From contig JAEZJK010000002.1 in assembly GCA_023415835.1 (NCBI GenBank), positions 62,001 to 126,000 of the forward strand: a stretch of DNA of 64,000 bases, in the 5' to 3' direction. The position numbers were made by a program, and so were the translations under genes. This stretch comes from Bacillota bacterium (GTDB lineage Bacteria; Bacillota; UBA4882; UBA8346). Shown here one piece after another: positions 17,247-26,782 of the stretch (the first letter of the stretch is position 1; each line of letters begins with the position of its first letter). The notes below the pieces were generated by a model. The model was not told the DNA's origin. It saw only the letters and a list, made by a program, of their open reading frames with translations, and did no database searches.

Positions 17247-17855
17247 ATGTCTATTTTATTGATTGTAGCTCATCCGAATCCTGACAGTTTCAATCATGCC
17301 ATAGCCCGAGTTGTAAAAGAAACTCTCGTTATAAACGGTTACCCTGTTATCTTCCATGATCTTTACCAAGAAGATTTTTCTCCGGTAATTACATACTCGG
17401 AAATCAATCAAAAAACTCCTTCAGACCTTGCTATTGAATCCTATTGTTCGGAGTTAACTACCTCCAGCGGGATTATTATTGTCCACCCCAACTGGTGGGG
17501 ACAACCGCCGGCCATTTTAAAAGGATGGGTGGATCGGGTTTTCCGTGCCGGTGTAGCGTACCGGTTTTTAGAAGGCGACCCTGGCGAGGGGGTTCCGCTA
17601 GGCCTGTTACAAGCGGAAAAAGCTCTCGTCTTGAACACCTCTGATACCCCTCAAGAAAGAGAACTGGCGGTTTTCGGCGATCCCTTGGAAACGCTCTGGA
17701 AAAATTGTATCTTTGGATTCTGTGGGGTAAGGCATTTTTATCGGAAAACATTCGGAGTGATAGTTTCCAGTACCAATGAACAACGCCGGATTTGGCTTGA
17801 AGAAGTACGAAACCTAATCAACATTCATTTTCCGGAAAGCCGGTGTGAAACATGA
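17247..17855 (+). CDS. NAD(P)H:quinone oxidoreductase-like flavoprotein (Flavodoxin_2 family)
   Basis: A 202-residue flavodoxin-fold protein. The first strand ILLIVAHPNPDSFNHAIA is the FMN/FAD phosphate site of MdaB/KefF/NQO-type enzymes, and IIIVHPNWWGQPPAILKGW is the second typical flavin loop, followed by DRVFRAGVAYRF. Members reduce quinones or azo and nitro compounds by two electrons. GGGGAGG precedes ATG 17247. It heads a tight three-gene unit: its stop overlaps the next start (ATGA). The physiological substrate is unknown. Confidence 0.85.
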   Translation: MSILLIVAHPNPDSFNHAIARVVKETLVINGYPVIFHDLYQEDFSPVITYSEINQKTPSDLAIESYCSELTTSSGIIIVHPNWWGQPPAILKGWVDRVFRAGVAYRFLEGDPGEGVPLGLLQAEKALVLNTSDTPQERELAVFGDPLETLWKNCIFGFCGVRHFYRKTFGVIVSSTNEQRRIWLEEVRNLINIHFPESRCET

Positions 17856-18373
17856 TTCGAAAATGCGGATCGCAAGATCTGAATACAATTTATGAAATTA
17901 TCAACGATGCAGCCCAAGCTTACCAAGGTGTAATTCCGGAAGACTGCTGGAAAACGCCATACATGCCCCTCGCTGAATTGGAGGATGAAATCGCTCACGG
18001 AGTATCGTTCTGGGGATATGAAGCTGAAGGAAGATTGGTTGGGGTAATGGGGATTCAACCGGTGTTGGACGTGACTTTGATCAGGCATGCCTATGTCAGG
18101 ACCGCCCTGCGCCACCAGGGAATCGGCAAACAACTATTATCTCATTTGTGTCAACTTACCGAGCGTCCCATTCTCATCGGGACTTGGGCCGATGCCAGCT
18201 GGGCAATTAGTTTTTATCAAAAGAATGGCTTTCGCCTGGTTGAGGACGTAAAAGATCAGCTCTTGATGAAATATTGGTCTGTTTCAGAGCGCCAGATGGA
18301 CGTATCTATTGTTCTGGCCGATCAAAAATGGTCCGCCATTACGGCAATAAATATCAAGGAGATGCAAAAATGA
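17852..18373 (+). CDS. GNAT-family N-acetyltransferase
   Basis: A 173-residue GNAT protein. LVGVMGIQPV is the beta-4 strand, AYVRTALRHQGIGKQLLSHL carries the acetyl-CoA pyrophosphate loop (RHQGIGKQL), and SFYQKNGFRLV is the usual C-terminal motif. The acceptor is unknown. Both neighbours overlap it by 4 bases (ATGA), so the three genes are translationally coupled. The last 25 residues (beyond LLMKYW) extend past the normal GNAT end. Confidence 0.85.
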   Translation: MIRKCGSQDLNTIYEIINDAAQAYQGVIPEDCWKTPYMPLAELEDEIAHGVSFWGYEAEGRLVGVMGIQPVLDVTLIRHAYVRTALRHQGIGKQLLSHLCQLTERPILIGTWADASWAISFYQKNGFRLVEDVKDQLLMKYWSVSERQMDVSIVLADQKWSAITAINIKEMQK

Positions 18374-18954
18374 AACGAATCCTCGGGGTAATCGGCAGCC
18401 CCCGCCGGAACGGCAATACCGATCTTTTAGTGAATCACATTTTAGAAGGGGCCAAGGCTAAGGGAGCAGCTGTTAATTCCATCTTTCTCAATGATTTAAC
18501 GATTAAAGAATGCGATGGTTGTCATCTTTGTTGGCGTGGCAAGCCATGCCCCAAAAATGACGATATGTGCCGCCTCTATCCGGAAATTATCGCGAGTGAT
18601 GTTATCATCTTCGGCACTCCGGTTTACTGGTACGGCCCCACCGCTTTGATGAAGGGTTTTATCGACCGTTTCGTCTATTTCAACACTCCTGAAAACAGAA
18701 AAAAAATTAAAGGGAAAGCTGGCGTCCTGGTGGTTCCATTCGAAGAAGAAGAGTGGGGCACAGTCGCTCCGGTAGTTTCATTTTTTGAAAAAAGCTTAAC
18801 TTATTTGGAGATTAAATTGGTTGAAAAAATAATTGTGCCCGGAGTCTGCCTGCCGGGGGAAGTACTAAAGCAAGAGGCCGCGCTTGCCAAAGCGACTGCC
18901 TTGGGGCATAAGCTAAGCGCCCTGCCTAATCCGGCTGAAATTCCGGAAATTTGA
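18370..18954 (+). CDS. NADPH-dependent FMN reductase / iron-sulfur flavoprotein-like
   Basis: The start is placed at ATG 18370, which overlaps the previous stop and has AAGGAGA 7 bases upstream; the upstream in-frame extension lacks such a site. The 194-residue product begins with RILGVIGSPRRNGNTD, the FMN phosphate loop, then has CDGCHLCWRGKPC, a Cys cluster like that of Isf-type flavoproteins, and GTPVYWYGPTALMKGFIDR for the flavin ring. It probably transfers electrons in redox stress or metal reduction. Its C-terminal end overlaps the convergent gene at 18926 by 29 bases. Confidence 0.85.
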   Translation: MKRILGVIGSPRRNGNTDLLVNHILEGAKAKGAAVNSIFLNDLTIKECDGCHLCWRGKPCPKNDDMCRLYPEIIASDVIIFGTPVYWYGPTALMKGFIDRFVYFNTPENRKKIKGKAGVLVVPFEEEEWGTVAPVVSFFEKSLTYLEIKLVEKIIVPGVCLPGEVLKQEAALAKATALGHKLSALPNPAEIPEI

Positions 18955-19258
18955 CCGGAATTTTTTCAATTTCATGATGCAACACAATCGGATCGGAAAT
19001 CAGCCCGAATTGGCCATCCTCCGGATAACAAACGGCAATTTGGGGATTGGGGCCGGCAAAAGCCTTGACTGCTTCGTAACTATCCCAATAGGAAACCATA
19101 AAAAAGTGCTCCCAGACGTCTTGCAATTGATTATAGATTTCAGCCCCCAGATTGCCCGGGATAGTCTTTACCTCTGCCACCCCTGTCTTTAATAGATGGT
19201 TCCGAAAGGCTTCACCTTGCTCTGCCGGAACAATTCCATGCCAGCTACGGACGATCAT
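18926..19258 (-). CDS. Antibiotic biosynthesis monooxygenase (ABM)-like dimeric alpha-beta barrel protein
   Basis: A 110-residue protein. MIVRSWHGIVPAEQGEAF, PGNLGAEIYNQLQD, HFFMVSYWDSYEAVKAFAG and QIAVCYPEDGQF follow the ABM/EthD-like order of strands and helices, including the typical 'fxvvSyWdSyeav.aFaG' stretch. Such small dimers act as heme-degrading or quinone-forming monooxygenases or as unknown helpers. It is convergent with the flavoprotein operon and overlaps its last 29 bases, an unusual but real-looking tail-to-tail overlap. Confidence 0.7.
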   Translation of the reverse strand: MIVRSWHGIVPAEQGEAFRNHLLKTGVAEVKTIPGNLGAEIYNQLQDVWEHFFMVSYWDSYEAVKAFAGPNPQIAVCYPEDGQFGLISDPIVLHHEIEKIPVKFPEFQPD

Positions 19259-19336
19259 TAATAACCACCTCTAATTTTTAAGATCCATTGCAACAATTGT
19301 TGATAATAGCAAAAAATGAAAGCAGGTGAATACTGT

Positions 19337-19369
19337 TAATCCTGTCTAGTTAAATATTTCAGACAGGAT
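19337..19369. repeat. Stem-loop of the AATCCTGTC family
   Basis: AATCCTGTCT (19337-19346) pairs perfectly with AGACAGGATT (19360-19369) across a 13-base loop. The stem shares AATCCTGTC with the larger element at 40640. No T-run follows on either strand, so it is a repeat rather than a clear terminator. Confidence 0.6.
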
Positions 19370-19468
19370 TTACCAAAATATATATGGTTTAATTTTAAAT
19401 ACCGATGGAAATCAGCAATCAACCTAATTATATCAGTAAACTATCCCTTTGTCTCAATATTTTTACGG

Positions 19469-19729
19469 CTAAAGCTTAGTTTTGAGCCTGCCTTCAAAGA
19501 ATTCTAATTGTTGCTTCATCAGTTGAATCTGGTCAATCATTTGTTGGTTATCGTCTTTTGATTGCTGTAACGTTTGTTGGGCGTTAAAGGTCACGATTGA
19601 TTGCCCCACTGACAAAATAAAGTTCCCCAAGGAATTTTGCTGATCGCTATTTAAATTCTTCGCTAACCCTACCCCAAGTATCGATGCTAAAACTGAGAAT
19701 GATCCCGGAGGTATGTTAAAAAAGGACAT
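19469..19729 (-). CDS. Small protein of unknown function
   Basis: The start is set at ATG 19729 because AAGGTAAGG lies 9 bases before it; the in-frame ATG 9 bases further upstream abuts that site. The 86-residue product begins MSFFNIPPGSFSVLASILG with a mildly hydrophobic first half and then a Gln-rich helical tail (NAQQTLQQSKDDNQQMIDQI), possibly a coiled coil. No family was recognised. It stands alone. Confidence 0.5.
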   Translation of the reverse strand: MSFFNIPPGSFSVLASILGVGLAKNLNSDQQNSLGNFILSVGQSIVTFNAQQTLQQSKDDNQQMIDQIQLMKQQLEFFEGRLKTKL

Positions 19730-19738
19730 TTCGATCAT

Positions 19739-20177
19739 CCTTACCTTATTTTATCTAATCTATATTATTCTTCCCTCAAAATGATGTGCCGCATCCCATT
19801 ACATAGTACTAGGGATTTCGGATTCTTTCCCAAAAAACCATAGTCTTGCGATAAATTTCCTAAAGCCCAGCTAGTTTAGGAATGAGTTTCTCGAATCAAC
19901 GCGGGTTAACGCGGCCAATTTCCCTTGATTCATATTAAATTTACCCTTTTTTGTCCCTGGTTTACGGCTGAAAGCCCATTAATCAAAATTTAGTACAATT
20001 TATCGGCCATCGCCGTATTTTAAACCCCCGTTAAATTTTATTGCTACCCCTTGCATTCCTCACCTAATCATGATTTAATTAATATTTGCAAATCTATCAC
20101 AGCCGGAGTGAAAATAGATCTTTTTTCCAAATTGATCTCTTACCCATTCAAATATAGAAAGTATTAGGTGAATTTAG
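19739..20177. other. Intergenic region upstream of typA
   Basis: No gene, repeat or RNA motif was recognised in this AT-rich stretch. It must contain the typA promoter, but no box stands out clearly. Confidence 0.4.
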
Positions 20178-22028
20178 ATGACCTCAAAAACAATTGATAA
20201 CATGCGCAATATCGCAATCATCGCCCACGTGGATCACGGTAAAACAACCTTGGTGGACTGCCTGCTCCGCCAGGCCGGTACCTTCCGGGAGAATGAACGC
20301 CTGGTCGAGCGGGTGATGGACTCCAACGACCTGGAACGGGAACGGGGCATTACTATATTATCGAAGAATACCTCCGTTACCTATGGCCAAACCAAGATTA
20401 ACATTGTGGACACCCCCGGTCACGCCGATTTCGGCGGTGAAGTGGAACGGGTCTTACGGATGGTCGATGGTGCATTGCTCCTAGTTGATTCCTTCGAAGG
20501 GCCGATGGCCCAAACCAAATTCGTCCTCAGAAAAGCCCTTGAAGTCGGGCTACGGATTATCGTAGTCATCAACAAAATCGACCGGCCCGACGCCCGGCCT
20601 GATGAGGTTTTGAATGAAGTTTTCGACCTTTTTGTCGAACTCGAAGCCGAAGATTGGCAACTGGATTTCCCGGTGATTTACACATCCTCCCGCCAGGGAG
20701 TGGCCACCCTTGATTACCAAGAACCGGGTAAAAATATGCAGCCCCTTTTCGAGATGATCGTTAAGGAAATACCGTCGCCTGCGGTAGACCCGGACGGACT
20801 GCTCCAATTGCAGATCAACACTTTAGATTATGACGACTATGTAGGACGGGTCGGGATCGGGCGAATTTACAGCGGCCGCTTGAATGCCGGGCAAATGGTC
20901 GGGCTTTGCAAACAAGACGGCCGGGTTGAAACCATTAAAGTCGGTAAGATCTGGGTTTATGACGGATTGAAACGGCGTGAGGTGGAACAGGCCATCGCCG
21001 GGGAAATCGTGGCCATCGCCGGTTTAGGCCAGGTGAATATCGGAGAGACAGTCAGCGATCCGGAAAACCCGCTCCCTTTGCCGCTGCTTAGCATCGATGA
21101 GCCTACCTTGACTATGATGTTTATTATTAATGACAGCCCCTTTGCCGGAAGGGACGGCAAGTATATTACCTCCCGCCACCTTCGGAACCGGCTTTGGAAA
21201 GAAGCGGAGACCAATGTTAGCCTAAAGGTAGCGGAAACAGATACACCCGATGCTTTTCAGGTTTCCGGCCGGGGCGAACTTCATCTCGGAATCCTCATCG
21301 AAACAATGCGCCGGGAAGGTTATGAACTCCAAGTTTCGAAACCGAAACCGATTTTAAAACAAATAAACGGTCAATTATGCGAGCCCTATGAACGGCTCTT
21401 CATCAATATCCCCGAGGGGTTTTCCGGCCGGGTCATCGAAAACCTGGGCGGCCGCAAGGGTGAAATGATTAATATGCAGCCCGCCGGGGATTCCAATGTT
21501 AAACTGGAGTTCCTAATCCCGGCCCGTGGCTTGATAGGGTTCCGTTCCCAGTTCCTGACCGACACCAAAGGGGAGGGAATCATGCACCACCTTTTTGACC
21601 ATTATGGGCCTTGGAAAGGCGAAATCCCCGGCCGCAGCCGCGGAGTGCTCTTTGCCTTCGAAACCGGTGAGGCGACTGCTTATGCCATTCACAATATAGA
21701 GGAACGGGGTTCTCTCTTCATCCGGCCGATGGATCAAGTCTATGCCGGGATGGTCGTCGGGGAAAACTCCAGGGAAGGCGATCTCGAAGTAAATGTCTGT
21801 AAGAAAAAACATCTAACCAATATGCGCTCTAGTACCTCAGAAGAGGGAATCAGGCTGACTCCGCCGGTAACCTTCAGTTTGGAACAGGCTATGGAATATA
21901 TCGAAGACGATGAACTGGTAGAAGTGACCCCTAAAGCAATAAGAATGCGTAAGAAGATCCTCGACCGGAACGAGCGGGAGCGGGTCGCCAAGCGTATCCG
22001 GGATCAGGAAGGGAGCCAACCCGCCTGA
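20178..22028 (+). CDS. typA: Ribosome-associated GTPase TypA/BipA
   Basis: A 616-residue translational GTPase. G1 is [10 protein letters not shown]2 RGITI, G3 DTPGH and G4 NKID in the first 140 residues, followed by the EF-G-like domains II, III and V, and the TypA-specific C-terminal domain (around [16 protein letters not shown] to the end). It binds the ribosome under stress and aids assembly of the 50S subunit. Length and motifs are normal for the family. AGGTGA lies 6 bases before ATG 20178. It is monocistronic. Confidence 0.96.
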   Translation: MTSKTIDNMRNIAIIAHVDHGKTTLVDCLLRQAGTFRENERLVERVMDSNDLERERGITILSKNTSVTYGQTKINIVDTPGHADFGGEVERVLRMVDGALLLVDSFEGPMAQTKFVLRKALEVGLRIIVVINKIDRPDARPDEVLNEVFDLFVELEAEDWQLDFPVIYTSSRQGVATLDYQEPGKNMQPLFEMIVKEIPSPAVDPDGLLQLQINTLDYDDYVGRVGIGRIYSGRLNAGQMVGLCKQDGRVETIKVGKIWVYDGLKRREVEQAIAGEIVAIAGLGQVNIGETVSDPENPLPLPLLSIDEPTLTMMFIINDSPFAGRDGKYITSRHLRNRLWKEAETNVSLKVAETDTPDAFQVSGRGELHLGILIETMRREGYELQVSKPKPILKQINGQLCEPYERLFINIPEGFSGRVIENLGGRKGEMINMQPAGDSNVKLEFLIPARGLIGFRSQFLTDTKGEGIMHHLFDHYGPWKGEIPGRSRGVLFAFETGEATAYAIHNIEERGSLFIRPMDQVYAGMVVGENSREGDLEVNVCKKKHLTNMRSSTSEEGIRLTPPVTFSLEQAMEYIEDDELVEVTPKAIRMRKKILDRNERERVAKRIRDQEGSQPA

Positions 22029-22333
22029 GCGGAGGCATGAAGCAAAAAGAATGAGGCAATAGTTAGGTATAGCTAAGCTTGTAAAGCTTATTTCATATTA
22101 TTTTTTGTGACCAATGGGTTGATACCAATTTGAGATTATCGTACCGAAATCGTAATCAATAAGAAGGCGAAGGTTAACCCTCACGCCTTTTGCCTATTTG
22201 CTATTGCCTTATGCCACCCCCTAATTTTGGGTCCTCCCCCACCCCGTCTTTACCGGGACATTCGCAAGAATATAACACCACCGGCGAAACATTCACACTC
22301 ATGCTTTTATGCCTCGTGCCTTTTACCCCTTGC
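22029..22333. repeat. Intergenic region with degenerate GCCTTTTGCC-type inverted motifs
   Basis: Just after typA, GGCATGAAGCAAAAAG and GAGGCAATAG are roughly complementary to CTATTGCCTTATGCC and CGCCTTTTGCC at 22175-22215, and further GCCTTTTACCCC/TTGCCTAC motifs follow near 22320. This looks like decayed copies of a dispersed palindromic repeat. No gene was recognised. Confidence 0.35.
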
Positions 22334-22543
22334 CTACTCCCTATCCCTTTTCGTCGACCAATTAAAAATCCCATATAAGAAGCAATACCCCAACAAACCT
22401 TTGCAGATCCAAACCGTGCCCCAAAGGATCAAGGCGTTTCCTGCGATCCCTCCAATTTGAAAAAAATAACGGGTTACTATCAATAAAATCCCTAAAAAGG
22501 TTCGGGTCACCCGGTCCAACGGCCCGACATTTTGTTTAAGCAT
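22334..22543 (-). CDS. Small inner-membrane protein, DUF2892 (YgaP-TM) type
   Basis: The start is placed at ATG 22543, behind TTAGGTGGG. The 69-residue product begins MLKQNVGPLDRVTRTFLGIL, the conserved opening of DUF2892 proteins, and has two hydrophobic segments (about residues 12-30 and 36-58). Family members are small membrane proteins of unknown role, sometimes fused to rhodanese domains. It stands alone. Confidence 0.75.
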   Translation of the reverse strand: MLKQNVGPLDRVTRTFLGILLIVTRYFFQIGGIAGNALILWGTVWICKGLLGYCFLYGIFNWSTKRDRE

Positions 22544-22815
22544 CTTCCCACCTAACTTTACCACGTTTTAGGCAATTTTATAAACCTCTCTTTATTGTAT
22601 CCCCTTTAAGTTTGTTTGCTTGCATCAGGAGCATAAAAGCTTTAAACGTCTACAAAAAAAGTCCTGACTGCTGGATATAGCCTACAGTCTGCTTAATCTG
22701 TGTAACAGAGGAATCCTGGTTCGTATTTACCCAGCTTAATGGTAAAAAAAGGGTTTTTGGTTTTCTAAGGATAATAATTATAAATAACTGAAAGATTTAT
22801 TAAAGGAGGTAGGCT

Positions 22816-23925
22816 ATGTCCCGATTTAAATTCCCTTTATTCCTGTTCTTCTGCCTTTTAGTTTTAGTGGCATCTTCTTCCCATATTAAGGCGATCTCAA
22901 AAGGGCCGGATTTGGCAATCACTGACATCGGCCTGAATCCGGAGGGCAAATTGGTAGTGGAACTAGTTAACTTGGGGCCTGATCCCATTCCCCCTAAATA
23001 CACCTCTAAAAATCCACTGATTCTCTATGTTTATCGAAACGGCAAAGCTTGGGGCGGTATTACCCTAAAGAATATTGACCCCAAAAATGAACTTAATAAT
23101 GTGGGAACCAGGGTAAACTATGTCTTCAGCAATCTCAAAATCACTGAATCTGAACTAGTCCAGGTAATCCTTGACCCCCATAATTTAATTGGGGAAATTG
23201 ATAAGCAGAATAATAGTTTCCAAAAAAAGCTTTCGGTAACGCTTCCTGATTTAACCATATCCGACATATACCTCAACGGCCTCGATAGGCTCACAATTGA
23301 AATAACCAATAACGGATCGGGCGCTCTCCCTAAAAAATATTGGGAACAATCCCCGATTTCCCTGTACGTTTATCGCGACGGGAAACCTTGGGGCAGAATT
23401 AGCCTAAAAATCTGCGACCCCTCACAAAAGCTCCATCTTCCCAAAAGTAAAGTGCATTTTATATCCAACATTCGGGTTGATAGGCCCGAACAAATTCAAA
23501 TATTAATCGATCCCCAAAATATGGTCCGTGAATCGAATGAAACTAATAACTCGTTTCAAAAAAAACTCAATCCCGCCAGTCCTGATTTGTCCATATCTAA
23601 TCTTTGGGTAGTCAATGACAACTGGGTAGCTGTGCAAATTGTTAATGACGGATCAAAAAAAATCGATTCAAAATTTTGGGACCAAAAACTGGTTTATTTG
23701 GATATCTTCCGTAGGGGCAAAAGTTGGGGAAGGTTTTCCTTAGAAACTATTGATCCGCATCAAGGCCTTAAAAATCCCGGCGGTAAGGTAACCTATGTTT
23801 TAAATGGTATCCGCATTTTTGATCCGGAGGAGATCCGGGCGGTAATCGACTCCCAAAATATTATCCCTGAAGCTGATGAAAGCAATAATAGCCTCCAAAA
23901 AATATTAGTTCCCCAAAATCAATAA
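22816..23925 (+). CDS. Secreted protein with three CARDB repeats
   Basis: A 369-residue protein with a signal peptide (LFLFFCLLVLVASSSHIKA, about residues 8-27) and three homologous beta-sandwich repeats of about 115 residues. Each opens with a PDLxIxDI/PDLSISN motif (near residues 31, 145 and 251), has a YVYRNGKAWG-like or DIFRRGKSWG-like strand in the middle and closes with an Asp/Glu-x-NNSxQKxL motif. This is the CARDB (cell adhesion-related) pattern. It should be extracellular or periplasmic and bind a surface partner. A terminator follows at once. AAAGGAGG is 7 bases before the ATG. Confidence 0.8.
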   Translation: MSRFKFPLFLFFCLLVLVASSSHIKAISKGPDLAITDIGLNPEGKLVVELVNLGPDPIPPKYTSKNPLILYVYRNGKAWGGITLKNIDPKNELNNVGTRVNYVFSNLKITESELVQVILDPHNLIGEIDKQNNSFQKKLSVTLPDLTISDIYLNGLDRLTIEITNNGSGALPKKYWEQSPISLYVYRDGKPWGRISLKICDPSQKLHLPKSKVHFISNIRVDRPEQIQILIDPQNMVRESNETNNSFQKKLNPASPDLSISNLWVVNDNWVAVQIVNDGSKKIDSKFWDQKLVYLDIFRRGKSWGRFSLETIDPHQGLKNPGGKVTYVLNGIRIFDPEEIRAVIDSQNIIPEADESNNSLQKILVPQNQ

Positions 23926-23962
23926 AGGCTGGCCAAGAGGATTGGACAGCCTTCATTGATTT
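23925..23962 (+). terminator. Rho-independent terminator after the CARDB gene
   Basis: AAGGCTG (23925-23931) pairs with CAGCCTT (23947-23953), followed by a T-rich run (TTCATTGATTTTAT). Confidence 0.6.
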
Positions 23963-23997
23963 TATATACTTAGGCATAATGATCGGCACAAGTAAAA

Positions 23998-25389
23998 TTA
24001 ACCGGCTTCTTCTTCGGTTTTCTTACAATATTCAACCATTTGCCGGGCTGCCTTCTTACCTGCGCCCATCGCCGCAATAACCGTAGCAGCCCCGGTCACA
24101 ATATCACCACCGGCAAACACCCCGGGTATACTGGTCTCCAACGTTTCCGGGTCAACCTCGATATAACCCCGTTTATTCAACTTTAAACCAGGAGTAGTCC
24201 GTAATAAAATCGGGTTAGGCCCCTGTCCAATGGCTACAATCACATTGTCTACCGGAAATAGAAATTCCGAACCCGGGACCGGCGTCGGCTTCCTCCGTCC
24301 ACCGGCGTCAGGTTCGCCAAGTTCCATCCGGATACATTCTAAAGCGTCCACTTCACCCTGATCGTTCCCGATGATCCGGGTCGGATTATTTAATAATTTA
24401 AAAATAATTCCTTCTTCTTCGGCATTTTCTACCTCTTCACGGCGAGCCGGGAGTTCATCCCGGGAACGCCGGTAGACAATATAAACCTCTTTGGCTCCCA
24501 GGCGCAAGGAGGTCCGGGCCGCATCCATCGCCACATTGCCGCCTCCAACTACGGCCACCCTTTCACCGACCCGGACTGGGGTGTCATATTCGGGAAAACG
24601 GTAAGCCTTCATCAGGTTAACCCGGGTTAAAAATTCATTGGCCGAATAGACCCCATTCAGGTTCTCGCCGGGGATATCTAAAAAATAGGGTAGTCCGGCG
24701 CCGGTCCCAATGAAAATTGTATCATAACCCTGTTCCATAAGTTCCCGGATGGTGAAGGTCTGTCCCACCAGTACGCTCGTTTCAAACTTCACACCTAGCT
24801 TTTTGATATAGTCCACTTCGCGGGCGACAATATTTTTAGGGAGCCGAAATTGGGGTATCCCATATTGCAACACGCCCCCCGCTTCATGTAAAGATTCAAA
24901 AACGGTTACATCAAATCCTTGTAAGGCTAAATCGGCGGCGCAGGTCAATCCTGACGGCCCGGCCCCGATGATTGCCGCTTTGCAGTTAATCTTTTTAACC
25001 GGGTTTATTTCCCCTTTATCTTCGATAGCTTCCTGGTCGGCCACAAAGCGTTCCAATGCCCCGATAGCTACCGGCTCCCCTTTTTTCCCTAAGATACATA
25101 AATGTTCACATTGGCTCTCTTGGGGGCAAACCCGGCCGCAGATTGCCGGAAGGCTGTTCTTTTCCTTTACTTTAGCTGCCGCCCCTAAAAAATCACTTTC
25201 TTTAATTTTAGCGATAAATCCGGGGATATCGACCTCTACCGGACAACCCTGGACACAAAAGGGCTTTTTACAATTCAAACACCGGGAGGCCTCCGCCAAG
25301 GCTTGCTCTTTGGTATAGCCTAGGGCTACTTCTTCAAAATTAGACCCTCTCGCTTTCGGGTCTTGCTTGGGTACTAATTGGCGTGACAT
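23998..25389 (-). CDS. nfnB: NfnB-like NADPH-binding subunit (glutamate synthase small-subunit family)
   Basis: The start is placed at ATG 25389 with GGAGG 7 bases upstream, inside the end of nfnA. The 463-residue product has two N-terminal Cys clusters (CLNCKKPFCVQGC and CGRVCPQESQCEHLC) for two [4Fe-4S] centres, an FAD-binding GAGPSGLTCAADLAL and an NADPH-binding GGGNVAMDAA. With the adjacent NfnA it forms the electron-bifurcating transhydrogenase NADH-dependent ferredoxin:NADP oxidoreductase, known from anaerobes. An unpartnered glutamate synthase small chain is the alternative, but the coupled NfnA gene argues for Nfn. Confidence 0.88.
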   Translation of the reverse strand: MSRQLVPKQDPKARGSNFEEVALGYTKEQALAEASRCLNCKKPFCVQGCPVEVDIPGFIAKIKESDFLGAAAKVKEKNSLPAICGRVCPQESQCEHLCILGKKGEPVAIGALERFVADQEAIEDKGEINPVKKINCKAAIIGAGPSGLTCAADLALQGFDVTVFESLHEAGGVLQYGIPQFRLPKNIVAREVDYIKKLGVKFETSVLVGQTFTIRELMEQGYDTIFIGTGAGLPYFLDIPGENLNGVYSANEFLTRVNLMKAYRFPEYDTPVRVGERVAVVGGGNVAMDAARTSLRLGAKEVYIVYRRSRDELPARREEVENAEEEGIIFKLLNNPTRIIGNDQGEVDALECIRMELGEPDAGGRRKPTPVPGSEFLFPVDNVIVAIGQGPNPILLRTTPGLKLNKRGYIEVDPETLETSIPGVFAGGDIVTGAATVIAAMGAGKKAARQMVEYCKKTEEEAG

Positions 25390-26228
25390 CGGCATTCCTC
25401 CGTTCCGATCCGGCATTGATGATAAGCCTGTTGTTCCTGTTCCCTGTAGTAGCGCTGTCTCTGGCGGAGTTCGGCAAAATCAACTTTTAAGCCATCAAAG
25501 GCAGGTCCGTCCACACAACAGAATTTGCTCTCACCGTCAACTGTAACCCGGCAACCGCCACACATTCCGGTACCATCGACCATTACTGCGTTTAAACTAA
25601 CCACGGTCTTAATATTCCGTTCCTTGGTCACCTTGACACAGGCGTCCATCATCGGCACCGGCCCGATGGCGATTACTTCATCGACTTTTTCCTGTTCGAG
25701 CACTTGAAGCAGGGGTACCGTAACCAAACCTTTTATTCCATAACTGCCATCATCGGTAGCCACTATGAACTGATGGCTGACCGCTTTCAATTCATCCATT
25801 AAAATTAGCAATTCTTTGCGTTGTGCCCCAAGAATAATTATCACTTTATTCCCGGCCTCATGTAAAGCCTTAACTTTGGGATATAAAGGAGCGGCGCCTA
25901 GGCCACCGGCAACACCGACTACTGTACCAATTTTCTCAATGGGATAAGGTGTGCCTAAAGGCCCAAGAATATCCAAGAATGAGTCGCCCGGTTCCATCCG
26001 GTTGATTAACGCCGTACTTTTACCTACTTCCTGAATAATTAAAGTAATCGTTCCCTGGGCACGATCAAAATCGGCAATGGTTAGGGGGATGCGTTCTGCG
26101 TATTCATTTATTCGTACCACCACGAAATGTCCCGGTCGCGCTTTTGCGGCAATTACCGGAGCATCGATTACCAATTTTACAATGCGTGGAGCCAAGGATG
26201 CCTTGGTTAACACTTTCAAATCTATCAC
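25374..26228 (-). CDS. nfnA: NfnA-like flavoprotein subunit (ferredoxin:NADP oxidoreductase alpha)
   Basis: A 284-residue protein of the dihydroorotate-dehydrogenase electron-transfer family. RPGHFVVVRINEYAERIPLTI binds FAD, GTVVGVAGGLGAAPLYP binds the nucleotide, and GMCGGCRVTVDGESKFCCVD holds the four Cys of a [2Fe-2S] cluster. It overlaps nfnB by 16 bases, so the subunits are made together. Nfn links NADH, NADPH and ferredoxin pools and fits a fermenting anaerobe. A C-terminal tail with extra Cys (CRIGTEECRCHAN) extends past the usual end. Confidence 0.88.
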   Translation of the reverse strand: MIDLKVLTKASLAPRIVKLVIDAPVIAAKARPGHFVVVRINEYAERIPLTIADFDRAQGTITLIIQEVGKSTALINRMEPGDSFLDILGPLGTPYPIEKIGTVVGVAGGLGAAPLYPKVKALHEAGNKVIIILGAQRKELLILMDELKAVSHQFIVATDDGSYGIKGLVTVPLLQVLEQEKVDEVIAIGPVPMMDACVKVTKERNIKTVVSLNAVMVDGTGMCGGCRVTVDGESKFCCVDGPAFDGLKVDFAELRQRQRYYREQEQQAYHQCRIGTEECRCHAN

Positions 26229-26370
26229 CTCGAAGTATAGTAAAGTATCCGATAGCGTTTTCTATGAAATTTACAGTCAGATAGCTATAAAAACTTTACA
26301 AATTTTGAAATATAAAATGAGTATATCATAAAAAAAACAAAGAGGGCAACACTCAAAACCGCTTAGGGAT

Positions 26371-26462
26371 CGTCAAAATATAACTTCCGCTAAAACTTTT
26401 TCAGGAGATTGCAGCAGAGCCCCCTCTCCCGAAAAAGTATCGGAAATAATATTTTAGCCGAC
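26371..26462. mobile_element. Palindromic MITE-like element, AAAATAT-type arms
   Basis: The left arm (26371-26402: CAAAATATAACTTCCGCTAA and a T-run) is complementary to the right arm (26431-26462: GAAAAAGTATCGGAAATAAT, then ATTTTAGCC). The same arm sequence occurs inside the element at 50994-51194. No coding capacity. Confidence 0.6.
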
Positions 26463-26482
26463 CCTTCGAATCGATTCCCGAT

Positions 26483-26782
26483 TTAACCTCGGGGAATGAT
26501 AAACTCTTCCATGCGCCCATCTGCATAAGTTAGCTCCCATTGGATTCGATCCGGAAACATTTTTGGTTTTAAAGTCGCTCCAAAATCAGCCAAACTAAAG
26601 GGAATCCTGGTTTCTAAAGCCCCATTCGGGCAACTTTTAACACATGCCATACAGTCCCAGCAATCCGCTTGATTCCTAATTGAAACCTTGCCGTTAACAT
26701 CGATTTTTAACAAATCTCCGGGACAAATGTCAACGCACCGCCCACATCCATTACATTTAGGCCTGTCAAACCTTAAACCCAT
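26483..26782 (-). CDS. Ferredoxin-type protein with two [4Fe-4S] clusters (AprB-like)
   Basis: The start is ATG 26782, with AAGGAGGG 6 bases upstream; the longer frame has no such site. The 99-residue product has two cluster motifs, CNGCGRCVDICPGDLL and CWDCMACVKSCPNGAL, followed by a short C-terminal part (FPDRIQWELTYADGRMEEF) that resembles the tail of adenylylsulfate reductase beta subunits. No apr or sulfite reductase gene is adjacent, so a general electron-carrier role is more likely than APS reduction. It stands alone downstream of a membrane-protein gene with its own terminator. Confidence 0.8.
   Translation of the reverse strand: MGLRFDRPKCNGCGRCVDICPGDLLKIDVNGKVSIRNQADCWDCMACVKSCPNGALETRIPFSLADFGATLKPKMFPDRIQWELTYADGRMEEFIIPRG

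Noticed and set aside
26483..26782. Adenylylsulfate reductase beta subunit
   Set aside because: The Cys motifs and tail resemble AprB, but no aprA or other sulfur genes are adjacent; named only as a ferredoxin-type protein.
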